From Actinomucor elegans (taxonomy: Eukaryota > Mucoromycota > Mucoromycetes > Mucorales > Mucoraceae), in the NCBI GenBank assembly GCA_026027325.1, contig JAMSLZ010000005.1:806001-870000 (forward strand): 64,000 nt of DNA, written 5' to 3'. The first letter of the stretch is position 1. Each line of letters opens with the position of its first letter. The position numbers and the translations under genes were made by a program. Below, piece by piece: positions 24,153 to 36,000 of the stretch. The notes under the pieces are model-generated. The model saw only the letters and a list, made by a program, of their open reading frames with translations. It ran no database searches and was not told where the DNA came from.

Positions 24153-27048
24153 ATGCCAATAAATGTAAATTCAAACAATGGTGACTCTAATAAATGCTAT
24201 AACAAATTTTGGAAACAATCAATAAGCGAAGATACAACTACAGAGGAAGACTCCTCTTCCGGTAATAGTAACTATGGTAATACGGCTATTCCGACAGGTA
24301 TACACCATCATTGAGGATGCTGTGTGATGTGAGACTAAGACATGTATCATTTAGAAAGAAGAAACGATAACTATAATTATGAAATATCATCAAAAACAAC
24401 TACTACCACTACGTCGGCTACTAGTTATGAATATACCATAAGAAACTCTTCAGACAATTCTATACAAACTTCAACAAATAGTCGCAATAGTCACCAGCAA
24501 GTCCGTGTATTCAACGCCTTTGAAGAAACGTCTACATCCACGTCTACCAAACGTTACCAAACGAAAATGCTATTAGCATCTTTGATAGAGCATTTTTGTC
24601 AAGCGTATGGTGATACGCCAGACTCCAACCGAAAAGTATTCTTTTTGATTTGTCGAACATTGCGTTCCCTGGGTATTGTCGATGCTGAATTTGTAGACGA
24701 AATGACCAGCGTGCGCTCGGCTTTCCAACACGCGTTCCAAAAACTATTCTATACAGCTGTTCAGACTGTTCGCAATCAAGATTTGATTCATTTCGATGAC
24801 AATTTACCACGTATGCTGATCAAGTCAGCTCCTGCATCACCTCAAGAGTCTGATGAAGATAGCTCCTGTCTTGACAGTTCTGACGAGACTTCGTCTTCAT
24901 GTCCAGCAGCTGATAAAGCCTTCCCTTCTGTCAGTAGCTCTGAACGTCAGATGGAAGATTACTTTTCCGCACGCACGTCTCAAGTAACAGCCTCTTCATT
25001 CAGTAACAAATTGAGCTCTTCAGCTACTACAGCTAACCCTGCACTTCACTGCATGGTGAATGGTGGTGGTGGTGATTTCTTTCATAATCTCAGTGTTCAG
25101 AATTCGCGCTATAAGAACGACTTTGTCGAGAAGAACTTGCTGGGAAAAGGCGGCTTTGCCAGCGCATTTTGTGCTTGTAATAGGCTGGATGGTATCGACT
25201 ATGCCATTAAAAAGATTCGTCTCGGTAATGATATTGAAGAAATCGATCGCTCCAACAAAGAGAACCCTTATGAAAAAATATTTCGAGAGATAAAGAACCT
25301 GGCTCGTTTAGAGCATCATAATGTTATCCGATACTATTCCTCTTGGTTGGAGTTTGATGACTCCACTGGAGATCAAGACGGATCGGATGAATCGGATTTG
25401 GAAGATTCATATTCTAGGCGATCATATCAACATAGAAAGAAATTTACTATAGCAAGCGATGAAGAAGATAATGACACAAGTAGTATATTCCAAGGTAGAG
25501 ATCCTACGTTTAGTGATCCATCAATGTCCTCTCTTGGCGGTGGTCGATATATGTGCAATGACGAAAGCGGCATGTCTCAAATTCAATTTGGTGAATGTTC
25601 AAATAGTGGATACGAAGCAGGTAGCGCAGGTGGCGCTGCAACTAGTAATGGTTCCTGGTCTACTTCTGTCAGATCAAGATCTGCATCTTATAGCAATAAG
25701 AAAGCCAAAAGTGGCTGGACACTGTTTATCCAAATGCAATTATGTCCAAGTAGGCATTTTTATTGAATGATATTCATTCTAGTTAACTAACCCTTGACTA
25801 ATAGCTACATTACATGATTATATTCGATCTCGTAATAAGCGATATTCGGAAGAATCTTCTTGTGATATCATTGATACCCAGCGAAACATCGAAATTTTTT
25901 CGCAGATTCTGGAAGGAACTGCTTATATCCACGACCAAGGCTTGATCCATCGTGATTTGAAACCTAGTAATATATTCCTTAGTATGCCTAGTAGTACATC
26001 CACATATGTTCATGATAGTGATGGAAAAAGAATACGCACAAGCACCAATAGTAGAAGAAGACTCAGTAGTTTTGATTCGTCTTCACCGGGCTCAACTGGA
26101 TCATCACCTTATGCTACGGGTCATGATTATATGTGGGAAGAGTCTTGGGTCCCCAAGATTGGTGATTTTGGCTTAGCTGCTGAGGTTATAGATGAAGGAA
26201 CGGGCGATGCAGTGCTAGTGCCCACGCCTATATCTTCCACCCCACCTAGTCCGAAAATCAGTCCTTCATTCGGAAATAATGCTAATAGTCCTACAGCGGG
26301 GCAAGTAATTAGTAACAATCGACCAACACGACCTAAACCTCAACGTACTCGAACATTAGGTGTTGGAACTCGTACAGTAAGTGGTCTATCAAGTGTGATA
26401 GTAAGAATGAGCTATATTGACCTACTTATCTAGTATGCTTCTCCTGAACAATTGGCTATACCCGCACAAGCTTATGACGAGAAAGTAGATATATATTCCT
26501 TGGGTATTATCTTATTTGAACTCTTTCAACCTTTTGCCACGGGTATGGAAAGAGCCGACTCCATAGAGAAATTGAAACGAGGTGTTTTTCCTGAAGGGTT
26601 TCTGGAAGCCTATCCCAAGGTAACTGCACTTATTATCTGGATGATGGATGAAAACCCAAATCATCGACCCAAAGCGCACCAATTGCTGGAATTCGAGTTA
26701 TTCTCTCATCCTTCTTCACGAGATGACCAAGATGTCTGTTCAACATTACAAACAAAGTTACAGTCCAAGATCAGTCAACTCGAACGGAAAAACATTGAAA
26801 TCGAAGAGCTAAAGCAGACTGTGGCGCGCGTGGAACTTGAGAAACAACAAGCGTTAGAAGAAATGCAAGCCAAGTTGGAGGAAATGCAGTTGAAATTGGA
26901 CAGTTTGTCGCATACACAAGGATCGGCTGTAGAAACCACATCAAATGGTACTGCTGTCAAAAAATGTATATTAAGCCCAACACCCTCTTTTCTCAAAAAG
27001 AAGAAGGAAGTTCGTTGGTCAACATTAAACTCGATCTCGAATACCTAG
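24153..27048 (+). CDS. HRI-type eIF2alpha kinase
   Basis: Four exons, 24153-24297, 24355-25749, 25805-26376 and 26434-27048, join in phase to 908 residues. Residues about 120-190 (LASLIEHFCQAY, FFLICRTLRSLGIVD) match the N-terminal helical domain of HRI (EIF2AK1, fission yeast Hri1/Hri2). The kinase starts near residue 304: LLGKGGFASAF, catalytic Lys in YAIKKIRL, LEHHNVIRYYSSW, then a long acidic/Ser-rich insert. The C-lobe has FIQMQLCP, IHRDLKPSNIFL, GDFGLA and ASPEQL, with a second low-complexity insert between HRD and DFG. This split-kinase layout is diagnostic of eIF2alpha kinases. A coiled coil (about 813-865) follows. The expected role is phosphorylation of eIF2alpha Ser51 to slow translation under heme, oxidative or other cytosolic stress. 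Heme-binding residues were not verified. Confidence 0.92.
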
Positions 27049-27774
27049 ATACTTTGTAAATATATTAATAAAAGCATTATACCATTAATTCTGACTGATA
27101 TAAATATAGCTTAACTACAATGACCTGATGAGTTACCATCCTTTCGATACTGTATATCCGTGTTTAACTAAATATATCTTTAGTGGCTCTTTCTTTTTCT
27201 TTTTTTTATCTTCAAACATAAATGATAGTATTGTTGTTATTGCTTACCACTATCATCATTTATGCATGTTTGCGTAGATGGTGGTGAATATTACTTCCTG
27301 TTATCTACTAAGTGTTAGATATGCATTGTAACAAACATTGTTGAGACTAGCTCTTAATCAACGAGTAAACTAGTCATACGGATACTCAAGAGGGATGCAT
27401 AAAAGCGCTAACCTCACACATCTGATTGCCGTGCTAAGCTTGAATTTATTTATTTTCTCCACATTAGCTTTTATATAAATCCTATATCGCTGGTATATAC
27501 TAAGGACTATCCGAAATGAAATTACGTTATAAAGCATGCCACTATGAAACTTTTTCCGTTTTTTATTGGATGTTGAGGATTTGAGGATTGAAGCGACGGC
27601 CTTAGACTCAAAATATTTAATCCTTACATGAGAATATGAAGGCAAGATTTATGAGAAAACTAATACTAACAATGCAGGTTTGTTACATCTTCAAGTATGC
27701 AGTTATATTTTTTTTTTCAAATTTTATTGCCCATAGAATAGGGGATTTATGGCTTTTTTTTTTTCTAAAGATAA
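27049..27774. other. Intergenic, no gene
   Basis: 3' flank of the HRI gene. One imperfect inverted repeat around 27220-27265 (AAATGATAGTATTG ... CACTATCATCATTTATG) lies about 200 bp past the stop and could be a 3'-end hairpin. The 27370-27645 minus ORF has no recognisable similarity. Confidence 0.4.
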
Positions 27775-28030
27775 TTAATATTTAATATGGCTACCAAAGG
27801 TATCTTTGACTGGTTGGCATCTGTCTGGTATACCGAGAGCAAGCTTACGATTTTTCTTCTTGGATAACCATGCCCAGTTCTTTCAACAAGTTGATATTAG
27901 TATTAGGCTTTCGTATTATGATTTCCCAAGTAACACCAACAGTTTTCGATGGGGTTTAGGTCTGGGCTATATGCAGGTTAGTAGTCAAAGCCCTTGAAGA
28001 TTTTATCATGAAGGCGTGATATTCGAAGGA
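27775..28030 (-). pseudogene. Tc1/mariner transposase C-terminal remnant
   Basis: Minus-strand reading gives KIFKGFDY, a TAA where this family has Trp, then PAYSPDLNPIENCWCYLG, which is the catalytic-Glu motif of Tc1 transposases. After frameshift and stops, the true C-terminus follows as LALGIPDRCQPVKDTFGSHIKY with a stop at 27775-27777. The motif sequence differs from the 15-kb element (SPDLNPIENCW against SLELNPIEQF), so it belongs to another Tc1 lineage. Only about the last 80 residues survive. Confidence 0.75.
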
Positions 28031-28113
28031 AAAAAAAACTGAGAAATTTTCAATAATGTTGTGTACGCCACATAAATTGTACAAAAGATGTACCTTCTTT
28101 TTAACGCGTCTTT

Positions 28114-29003
28114 ATGAAAGTTACTTCAGAATCTTTTCCTAAAGACAAAGGATTAAATAAGGATTTTCAGAGAATGAAAACGTTGTTGAAGGTTTGTAAT
28201 TAACCTTTTTTTATTTTTATTTTTCTTCTGGTTAATTCCAAATTATGTAGATCAGCGCAGAAGACAAGATAAGCAAGGTCTTTTGGGGTAAAACTGCACC
28301 TAAGCTAGGCATGTTAAATGTTCAGAAGATAGGAACAGATCCTGGATTGAATGAAACCGCATACTTTGCTGCGAATGCTGTAGGCAAAAGGTTATTCAAA
28401 AATCCAGTAGGGCGTATTGCTACACTTTGGTTTGGAACGAAATATCCAATATCAGTTATAATAGAATCATCTTCTTTGAGTAGCAAGCCTACTCTGCAAA
28501 GTAAAAAAAAAAAGGCAGATGAAGGCTTCTGAACAAAGTGCTAAAGTATTATTGAAATAATTTACTTGATAATTAGCGGCAATACACACGTATTTATCAC
28601 TGTCATATTTCGCTCCTGTGGAAAATGACAATATCTTTGTGGAAGATAACACTCTGTCTGTCGGTACGATGATTAAGTGGAAAGCTGCACACCCTCATCA
28701 AATATATAAATCTGTGACATTGAATCCCACTCAAAAAGAAGTAAAGGTATTAACATGTACTTATTATGTACTTATTTCTTTTTATATGGACCTAGACTAG
28801 TTATAAAAAGAAACAGTATGTTTTTGCTTCTCAACTTTTCTGATATTTGCGCTACTTTACAAGAATCCCTATTTACACCAGAGCAACGGGCTCATTTAAT
28901 TGAGCCATTAGACACTAATTTAGCTATTATTCCCAAAACAGTGGGATCGACAACTATATTTCAAGCTTGCTCGGGATATGCGATAACATTGATCCACCTT
29001 TAA
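28114..29003 (+). CDS. Hypothetical protein, gene model incomplete
   Basis: Not recognised. Exons 28114-28191 (ATG start, 26 codons), 28251-28500 and 28577-28746 (or -28740) join in phase with introns of 59 and 76 nt. They give a soluble, mixed-charge sequence (WGKTAPKLGMLNVQKIGTD, NPVGRIATLWFGTKYP, FAPVENDNIFVEDNTLSVG). A 3' exon ending at 29003 (EPLDTNLAIIPKTVGS, stop after ITLIHL) is open, but the only phase-correct acceptor found (ending 28883) is weak. Clean splice phases argue for a once-real gene. The unresolved last intron and the flanking dead transposons suggest it may be decaying. No signal peptide or membrane helix. Confidence 0.4.
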
Positions 29004-29119
29004 AAGACAGGGTATTATTGATACTTGTGTGCTTTTTAATAAAATCTATGGAATTTTTAATTGTGCATTGATCCTTTAGAAATTTAAGCCTGAATGGATA
29101 CTTTCAATTTTTGAACATT

Positions 29120-29590
29120 TCTAGATCACATGGCCAATCTCGGTCAAAAATTGCATTTGATTAATGTTACATGTTTAGAATGAAATGCTAAATCTATTTG
29201 AATTATTATTTAACTAAAGCACAATAAGTATGTATAATTATAAATAAAGGATTAGCATGAATTTACACCCATCTTATATTAGATAGATCTATAGATCTCC
29301 TGACTGATCTTGACCCAATGTCGTTTCGGACAAGTGATTCTTGCTCAACTTCCAATGTTGAATATATTAAAAGCTTTGTTTGATTGAAGTACAGTGAGCA
29401 TATATATATTATTCAATAATTAACTGTAAACTCTTATATTTTGAATAGATTAGATTGATAAATCTGTAGATCTCTTAATGGATCTCAGTCTAGTATTTAC
29501 ATCGGATTCATGCCCCATGTTCAGAATGAACAGTTATATCTGCTAAATACTCAGTACTACTCATATATGACACGAACGGATAGTTACATG
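29120..29590 (+). repeat. Degenerate ~172-bp repeat, three copies in tandem
   Basis: Block starts at 29136 (AATCTCGGTC), 29306 (GATCTTGACC) and 29481 (GATCTCAGTC) are 170 and 175 bp apart. Each is followed by a GTCGCATTTGA-like core, a GTTCAGAATGAA-like block and an AAGTACAGTGA-like block. Copies are very diverged (roughly 60-70% alike by eye). The rest of 29591-30136 is AT-rich with T and A runs (A26 at 30006-30031) and no gene. Confidence 0.7.
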
Positions 29591-30136
29591 TGATATATAA
29601 AAAACGTCAGTAATCGTGTTACATTAAATGTCATGGATTTGGTTTGACCTTTATTATTCAATTGGTTCCTGTTATTGGATATGTTAGAAACACTTTCCTA
29701 CCAAGAATTTTTTTTTTTTTTTTAATTCAAAATAGTAATATTTAATTTGGATCACTAACTTACTACATTGAGCTGATCATTGAATTGAAGAATAGACAAT
29801 GACTTGGTATATATGCCCCTGATTTCTGTGCTACCTGTAAAGTATCTTAAAAGGAAAACTTTACCGTTATATCAGGTGGGACGTCTTTTTTTTCTTCCCA
29901 CTGCTCCTATTGTGTGTCAGTTTTACTGACTCAGCAAAAAGTATATAGTCGGAAATAGGATCTCTTTTAGCATGCTTCTTCCTAGTAATCTATACGTTTC
30001 ATTGTAAAAAAAAAAAAAAAAAAAAAAAAAAGAGCAGGTGTTACACGAGTTATAGCATAAAAGTCAATTGAAAACCTGTCAAACATAAAAATCATACGAT
30101 TATAATTTGATATAGACCTTGAAAGTATATGCTTTA

Positions 30137-32626
30137 TTATGTATTATTGTTGATATTATTATTGATATTACTGCTACTATGATTGTTTTGAAATGATATG
30201 GAAGAAGAAAATTTACCAAAAGCCTCCAAAAACGCCTTCTTCTTTTTCTTTTCTTTTATTGGTTTCACCTGTTCATTGCTATGAGTTGATTTGATAGTAG
30301 GAGGTGGAGGACTGGATGATCTTCTAGGGCTGTCTAGTTCTGAAGCTGGATAAGACTTTTGTTGGCGCGGTGTAGAAGGTGGACTATATGTATTTCTCGA
30401 AGTAGTTGAATACATGCCACTGAATGTAGATGCTCGCTGCTGCTGAGAGGATGTAACACTTGCTCTTGGTTGATAATTGTTGATGGATGGTTTTCTTGCT
30501 CTAAATGATTGTAATGTAGGTGAGGCAGTATTACTTGCAATATTTTGATCATATTGCATTCTTTCATTGTGAGTATTGTAACTGGATGAAGATAAAGAAG
30601 CCGTAGGAGAAATGGGAGGAGGAAGATCCATAGCGGTTACTGAGGAAGATGAAGCGATTGCAGTTGGTGTAGATACAGTTCTAGATCTTGTTTGCTGCTG
30701 CTGCTGTAACTGTTGTTGTTGCTGAATCATTTTTTTAGCTGCAATCATCATCTTGAGTGCGCGTATTTGTAGACTGGTCTGATGTGATAAAGCAGCTGTT
30801 TCGAAAATCAAAGGAGCGGTGGACATGTTTAGCATTTGATGTAAAGCATGAGTGGCTAATTCACGAAGACGTGGAATATCATACATATCAGACAACAGCA
30901 GTAGTTGAGATAATATATGAGGTTGATATTGTTGAGCAGTTAATAGATTATCAGTATAAATATATTGCAATAAAGCAATTACCACAGCATGAGGATAAGG
31001 AAAGGACATGTAATGACTTTTGATGAGCAAAAGTCCTTCTTCTTCTTCTTCTTCTTCTTCTTCTTTTTCATTATCATCGTCATTTTTTGGTTGTGTTTGT
31101 ATCTCTTCTTTTTCTTTTTCTTCTTCTTCTTTTTCTTCTTCTTCTTCTTCTTCTTCTTCATGTTCTTTATCATCTAATGTAGTGACAGGCTCATTGATAT
31201 CTTTAACCAAAGACAGCGATGACGTACTGGAAGTAGCTTCTTCTTCTATTGATTCTTGTTTTAAGGTTTTTTGATTTGATTCTGCTTCTTTTTGATTTAC
31301 TTTTTGATGATTGTCTTTCATTAAGTTAGCAAAATATGGCCAACGTTGACATAATACAGCAGAATTGACTGGAATACTTTGGTTATCTTGAGTGATGATG
31401 TGGAAATCTGAAACAGCAGGTTCATTTAAAAGCCGAAGACCCATCTCCTGAGCTAACGAGGAGCAAGTCTTTTTAGGCAAAGCGTAGATACCGAATGCTT
31501 CTAAATCGACCATAGCGATATGATCAAAGTTGACTTGACGGTGGTTGTAATCATCCAATAAGCTTCGATTCGAGTTTCCAAATACTAAGAATCGATTGGT
31601 GTTTTCGTGTAATACACCTCGATTCCATGATCCAGTATTGAACACGGTACCTGTTTCTATACGTGACCAAGTCAATTTACCGAGATCAAGCGACCAAATG
31701 CTATAAGATTGAGCCTGTGGTGATAAATAAGTGCCAGCAAGTATCATATGATTACCAAGAGTGTGACCGGTAGGGAATCGTAGTCCCGGGGGCATCATGG
31801 CTCCATTCATAAAGGTAGAACAGTCTTCAATCATGGCTTGCGCATTGGTAGAAGTGTTGGCATAGATCAATTGAAGTTCTCTTTTGACGTCTGCAAAGTT
31901 GTAGTTTGTATAAAGATAAATAGGATTCAAGTCATCCATCGACTGTAAAGAAGGGCGGACAATATCTTCTTGCATGTCTTCTACGGTATGATCTTCTTGA
32001 GTAGGTAAACGCGTACCGGGCGGTGCTGTCACTGCTATTGATCTATAAGCGCCGACGTGTTTCTCGAATGCTTTTACTTGTTCCCATTCCCAAGTTTTGA
32101 GGTTGAGCACGTTCAATTCATCGAGATAGTTGTTGTCCAAGTCTTGTCCGCCCAAGACTACGAGTTTACTGTCATCTGTAACTGCCGATAAGTGAGCATA
32201 TCGTGATTGAGGTGAATAGAGTGAGGGTTGAATGGTAGGTTTAATCCAGCACATAGTTTCGATATCCAATACAGAAACATCATCAAGAACACAGAGACCA
32301 TCGCTAGAGACTCTTGAATAACCCATGCCACCAAATATAATGAGTTGTTTATTATAGACACTTGCTGAATGAAAGTATCGAGCTTTAGGTGGTTTATCCG
32401 AGTCTGGCGGTGGAATATGTCGACTCCAGCAAAGCGTATTCAGATCCAGCACGTATAAATAATTGGTCATTTTTCGAGACGTTGCTAGGCGACCAGCAAA
32501 GACATATACTTTATCTTCAATTACATTGACTGAAGCACCTACTAGAGCAGGAGGTACTTCTTCTACTGTTACGTGAATTTGAGTAATGATGCCCGAGATG
32601 GATTGCATTTGCATAACTGAGGGCAT
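30137..32626 (-). CDS. Kelch-repeat BTB protein (Ral2/LZTR1-like)
   Basis: Uninterrupted ORF. The chosen start is ATG 32626, just before the conserved beta-propeller; an upstream in-frame ATG at 32710 would add 28 unusual residues. That start gives 829 residues. Kelch repeats fill about residues 20-380, with motifs such as ALVGASVNVIEDKVYVFAGR, ARYFHSASVYNKQLIIFGGMGY and SRYAHLSAVTDDSKLVVLGGQ. A BTB domain begins at SDFHIITQDNQSIPVNSAVL. It is split by an insert of about 100 residues, Glu/Lys-rich, and resumes with YPHAVVIALLQYIYTDNL and a BACK-like helical part. The tail is Q/S/P-rich with a polybasic KEKKKKK. Kelch-BTB proteins of this order include fission yeast Ral2 (Ras1 pathway) and animal LZTR1 (CUL3 adaptor); a similar role is inference. 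Divergently arranged with the IP3R-like gene. Confidence 0.82.
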   Translation of the reverse strand: MPSVMQMQSISGIITQIHVTVEEVPPALVGASVNVIEDKVYVFAGRLATSRKMTNYLYVLDLNTLCWSRHIPPPDSDKPPKARYFHSASVYNKQLIIFGGMGYSRVSSDGLCVLDDVSVLDIETMCWIKPTIQPSLYSPQSRYAHLSAVTDDSKLVVLGGQDLDNNYLDELNVLNLKTWEWEQVKAFEKHVGAYRSIAVTAPPGTRLPTQEDHTVEDMQEDIVRPSLQSMDDLNPIYLYTNYNFADVKRELQLIYANTSTNAQAMIEDCSTFMNGAMMPPGLRFPTGHTLGNHMILAGTYLSPQAQSYSIWSLDLGKLTWSRIETGTVFNTGSWNRGVLHENTNRFLVFGNSNRSLLDDYNHRQVNFDHIAMVDLEAFGIYALPKKTCSSLAQEMGLRLLNEPAVSDFHIITQDNQSIPVNSAVLCQRWPYFANLMKDNHQKVNQKEAESNQKTLKQESIEEEATSSTSSLSLVKDINEPVTTLDDKEHEEEEEEEEEKEEEEKEKEEIQTQPKNDDDNEKEEEEEEEEEGLLLIKSHYMSFPYPHAVVIALLQYIYTDNLLTAQQYQPHILSQLLLLSDMYDIPRLRELATHALHQMLNMSTAPLIFETAALSHQTSLQIRALKMMIAAKKMIQQQQQLQQQQQTRSRTVSTPTAIASSSSVTAMDLPPPISPTASLSSSSYNTHNERMQYDQNIASNTASPTLQSFRARKPSINNYQPRASVTSSQQQRASTFSGMYSTTSRNTYSPPSTPRQQKSYPASELDSPRRSSSPPPPTIKSTHSNEQVKPIKEKKKKKAFLEAFGKFSSSISFQNNHSSSNINNNINNNT

Positions 32627-32730
32627 TCGCAGTCTTCTAAAATCTCGAGAATATTTAAGAGAAAGAGAAAAGTCTAAAAAACCAAAAAGCCTTATTTTAA
32701 ATGTAAGCACGTACGATCACACCAAATACG

Positions 32731-32769
<39 letters not shown>

Positions 32770-33004
32770 AAACCCCGGCCCATTTGGTTCCATTCACAAA
32801 GCCCCTTCCTTTCAGTGCTCTATTCTATGAGCTTGATAGTATCAAATATACGCACTCTAAATAGTAATGAATATAATGAATAATGATTGGTATAATAGAC
32901 AATAATCAAATAATAATGTTTGAAATAAGGTTACACATCCTGGTATAATAACATTGAGCAAGGAAAATGTAATTCCCGCTTTCATTGATTCGGTTTTACT
33001 TCTT
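32627..33004. promoter_or_regulatory. Shared divergent promoter with A38 tract
   Basis: Only ~380 bp separate the Kelch-BTB start (minus) from the IP3R-like start (plus). An uninterrupted A38 run sits at 32731-32768, nearer the Kelch-BTB side. Long poly(dA:dT) tracts are known to exclude nucleosomes in fungal promoters; that use here is inferred. No specific factor site was identified. Confidence 0.5.
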
Positions 33005-36000
33005 ATGATGGTAGGAACCAGCGAATCATTATTAAGGCTAGGGGACGAGTTATCTTTTGTTATCGATGATCATATCTTGGTAGCAGATTCTCCCTTCAAA
33101 GTCCACACCGCTTCTTTGAAGCAAGGTGTTCGCATGCGCACTGCCATTTTCAAATTAGAACCTCAACAATCCCACATTGCTCAAAAAGAACTCGAAGCAT
33201 TTGTTGGAGACGACGATTTAGACAGTCTCCAATGTGAAGCCACTGCTGAAGAGCTGGAACAGCTTCAGCTTTTACAGCAAAGAGCTATCAAGGAAATTTC
33301 ACAAAATGAAACTGAACGTAGACGGCTATTAGGCAAACCACTTCTGTATGGACAAGTAGTTCAGTTACTTAGCACCCATTTCAAAAAATACTTGACCGTG
33401 ACAGGCAAGACCTGCGCTCAACATCGATTGCAGGTCAGTTTGTCAAAGGTAGCGGGTTATTTCCGAATTATGCCGCGATATCGCATTCGATTTGTAGGTG
33501 ATACGGTCCGTGTAGGCGAAACTGTCGCTTTACAGTGTGTTCGTCCTGAAGGCTATTTGAACGTAGATGATACTTGCAGCGTCTATTCGCATACTCGCAT
33601 CTCTTCTTGGACAATGAAGCTTCATTATAGTTTTTCTTCAGATCAAGATACCAAACATGTCAAGTATACCAATTCAGGCCAATATGTACGGTTCTATCAT
33701 AAAGAAATGGAGTCTTATCTTGAAGCACCAGCTATTCATAGGTAAAATGTTGCTTAAATATAAATGACAAAATTTATTCAATTGATTTACTTGTAGTAAT
33801 AACACGGATACAGTCTTGCTCAAGAAACATGTCATTAATCCTTTGGACCCCAAAGAAAGTGACTCACCACTTGCATTCTGGGAGGTAACAAAAAAAAACC
33901 TTTGTATGATTCATACATCTAATAAGTTTCCATTATTACAAGATTGAAAATGTGGATACCTCAAGAGGCTGTAAAGTACGGTGGAAAAAACCTATTCGAA
34001 TACGCCATGCTGCTTCAGGAGCATATCTATACATCGATTCTAGTCATGTACAAATTGATATTGCAACCGGAAAGACTACATTTACACTTAAACTATTAAA
34101 AAATCTACCACCTCATGATCATCGCACCGACCCTAGCCAAGATATGACCTTGTTTCAACTGATTCCCATCTCTGCTCCTTCTATTTCGGGTATACCATAC
34201 GGTTCTTTTGTTCGTATTCAGCATAATATGACTCAATGTTGGATGCATGCAGCTAACGGTGAAGAATCTACGACTACATTCATGGAGCCTACTAGTTTCA
34301 ATGCTAATACATCAGCATTGCCAATACCACCCCTTACCATACCCTCTTTGCGACAGCATCATCAGCATGCTCGATTCAATTCTACTGAGTCAACATTTTC
34401 ATCCGCACTAAACAGCTCTATTGATACCAATGCTGCTGTAGTAGCTAAGGGCATGGACCCATCTAGCGCCTATTACCATATCACCGCTTCACAAGAATTG
34501 TATTATCATGACTGTTTCTCTATTACTCTTGTTGAAGAACCATTGGTAGATACTTTCAACTATGTAAATGATATGATGCCGCAATTACAGTCCTTTTTGC
34601 ATTATTATCAGACAACTACCACCGACGAACAGATGTCTTATTCTCAGTTAGAGTTGATTTCACAGACACTAAAGACGCTTATTCATTTTTGCACCAAGAG
34701 CAAAGAAGTTGATCCAACAAAACGCGTAGGGATTCCTATCGTATATCATCAAAACTTATTACGGGAGATTGGCATGATTGAGACAGTCATGGACATGATT
34801 CGTGCTCCTTTTCGCTCACACAAAAGAAGCCCATCATCGGATGAAAAGATCATGTCAAATCCGGAGCTACGTATTGTTTTCACTTTAAGCTATCATTTAT
34901 TACGTGTCTTTTTGATTCGCAAATCACCTTTGGAAGTTCAAGAGGATACATCAATAGAAAACCAAAAGTACATGTATCGAAAAGTCATTGAGAAAGGCAT
35001 GATCTCTATCTTTGTCAGGCATCTTTCATATGATATCGGCGCAGTAGACATGATGATTGAATTGGCCCAGGTCATGATGGATGATAAAGTGTTAGTACAA
35101 TTAGACCCACTTGTTATTAACGAGACGATGGTAGCTGTTGCAGAATCAGAACTGACTCGCGCAGTGAACTGGATTCGGTTGTTAAATGCACTTTGCCAAA
35201 AGGCTTCGGCTTCAAGTGTTTCCGATGATCCTATTTCATCTTTACTGCTTGCATTTCGTGATAAAGTGGTGGAACACCTTTTTACTGATCGTTGTGTATT
35301 GCAAACGAGAATAATGACAGAGAAAAAGCAGGTGGAGATTAGATTTGGTATGCAAGATACTTGGCTCGAGCTCAATACTATCATACATGAGTATCCCCAT
35401 ATGTTGGGATTTTTGCAAAGTGTGTTGGAACTGATTTGTTCTCTGTCTTGCAAGTCAAATGCGAAAACTATTGAGCTCATGAGTATCTGTGTGAGCAAGC
35501 AAGTGTGTTTGAAGAGTTTAAAGAATAACAAACTGCCATCAGCACTTCGTTCCAGGTTTTGTGACTTGATGAGAGGTACATATTATTAACAAAGTATGCA
35601 TGTTTGATCCTAACAGTATTCCGTATCTACTATTACCTAGTGCTCTATGTAGACGCTTGTAATTTCCAAAAGGTCGCACTATCTGATTATACTATTTACA
35701 CAAAATCAATCAAAATTGATGCCGAGTACTATCCTTTTGGATCCAGTAGTTTTGAATCCGAGCTTTATCAAAGCCTCAAGAGATGGACGTTTAGATTCTT
35801 GGATACACGACGTCATGAGGTAAAAATAAATTTGCTTATCAGAGACAATACATAGACTCAATTATTCTCTACTAGTTCATTGAGAATACAGACGATATAC
35901 TGTTTTTGGCAGCTGTATTGAGGTTGATTTACACACAATTACGTTTGGGCTTTTATCAGACTTCCCGCGACGTGGGCATTCTATTCAGAGCGCTTGTACA

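Noticed and set aside
27787..27867. Plus-strand reading with an N-terminus resembling ARF/ARL small GTPases (MATKGIFDWL)
   Set aside because: Stops after 26 codons, and the opposite strand gives an unmistakable Tc1 C-terminus.
30979..31274. Long Lys-, Phe- and Ser-rich ORFs on both strands
   Set aside because: They are other-frame readings of the (TTC)n tract inside the Kelch-BTB gene.
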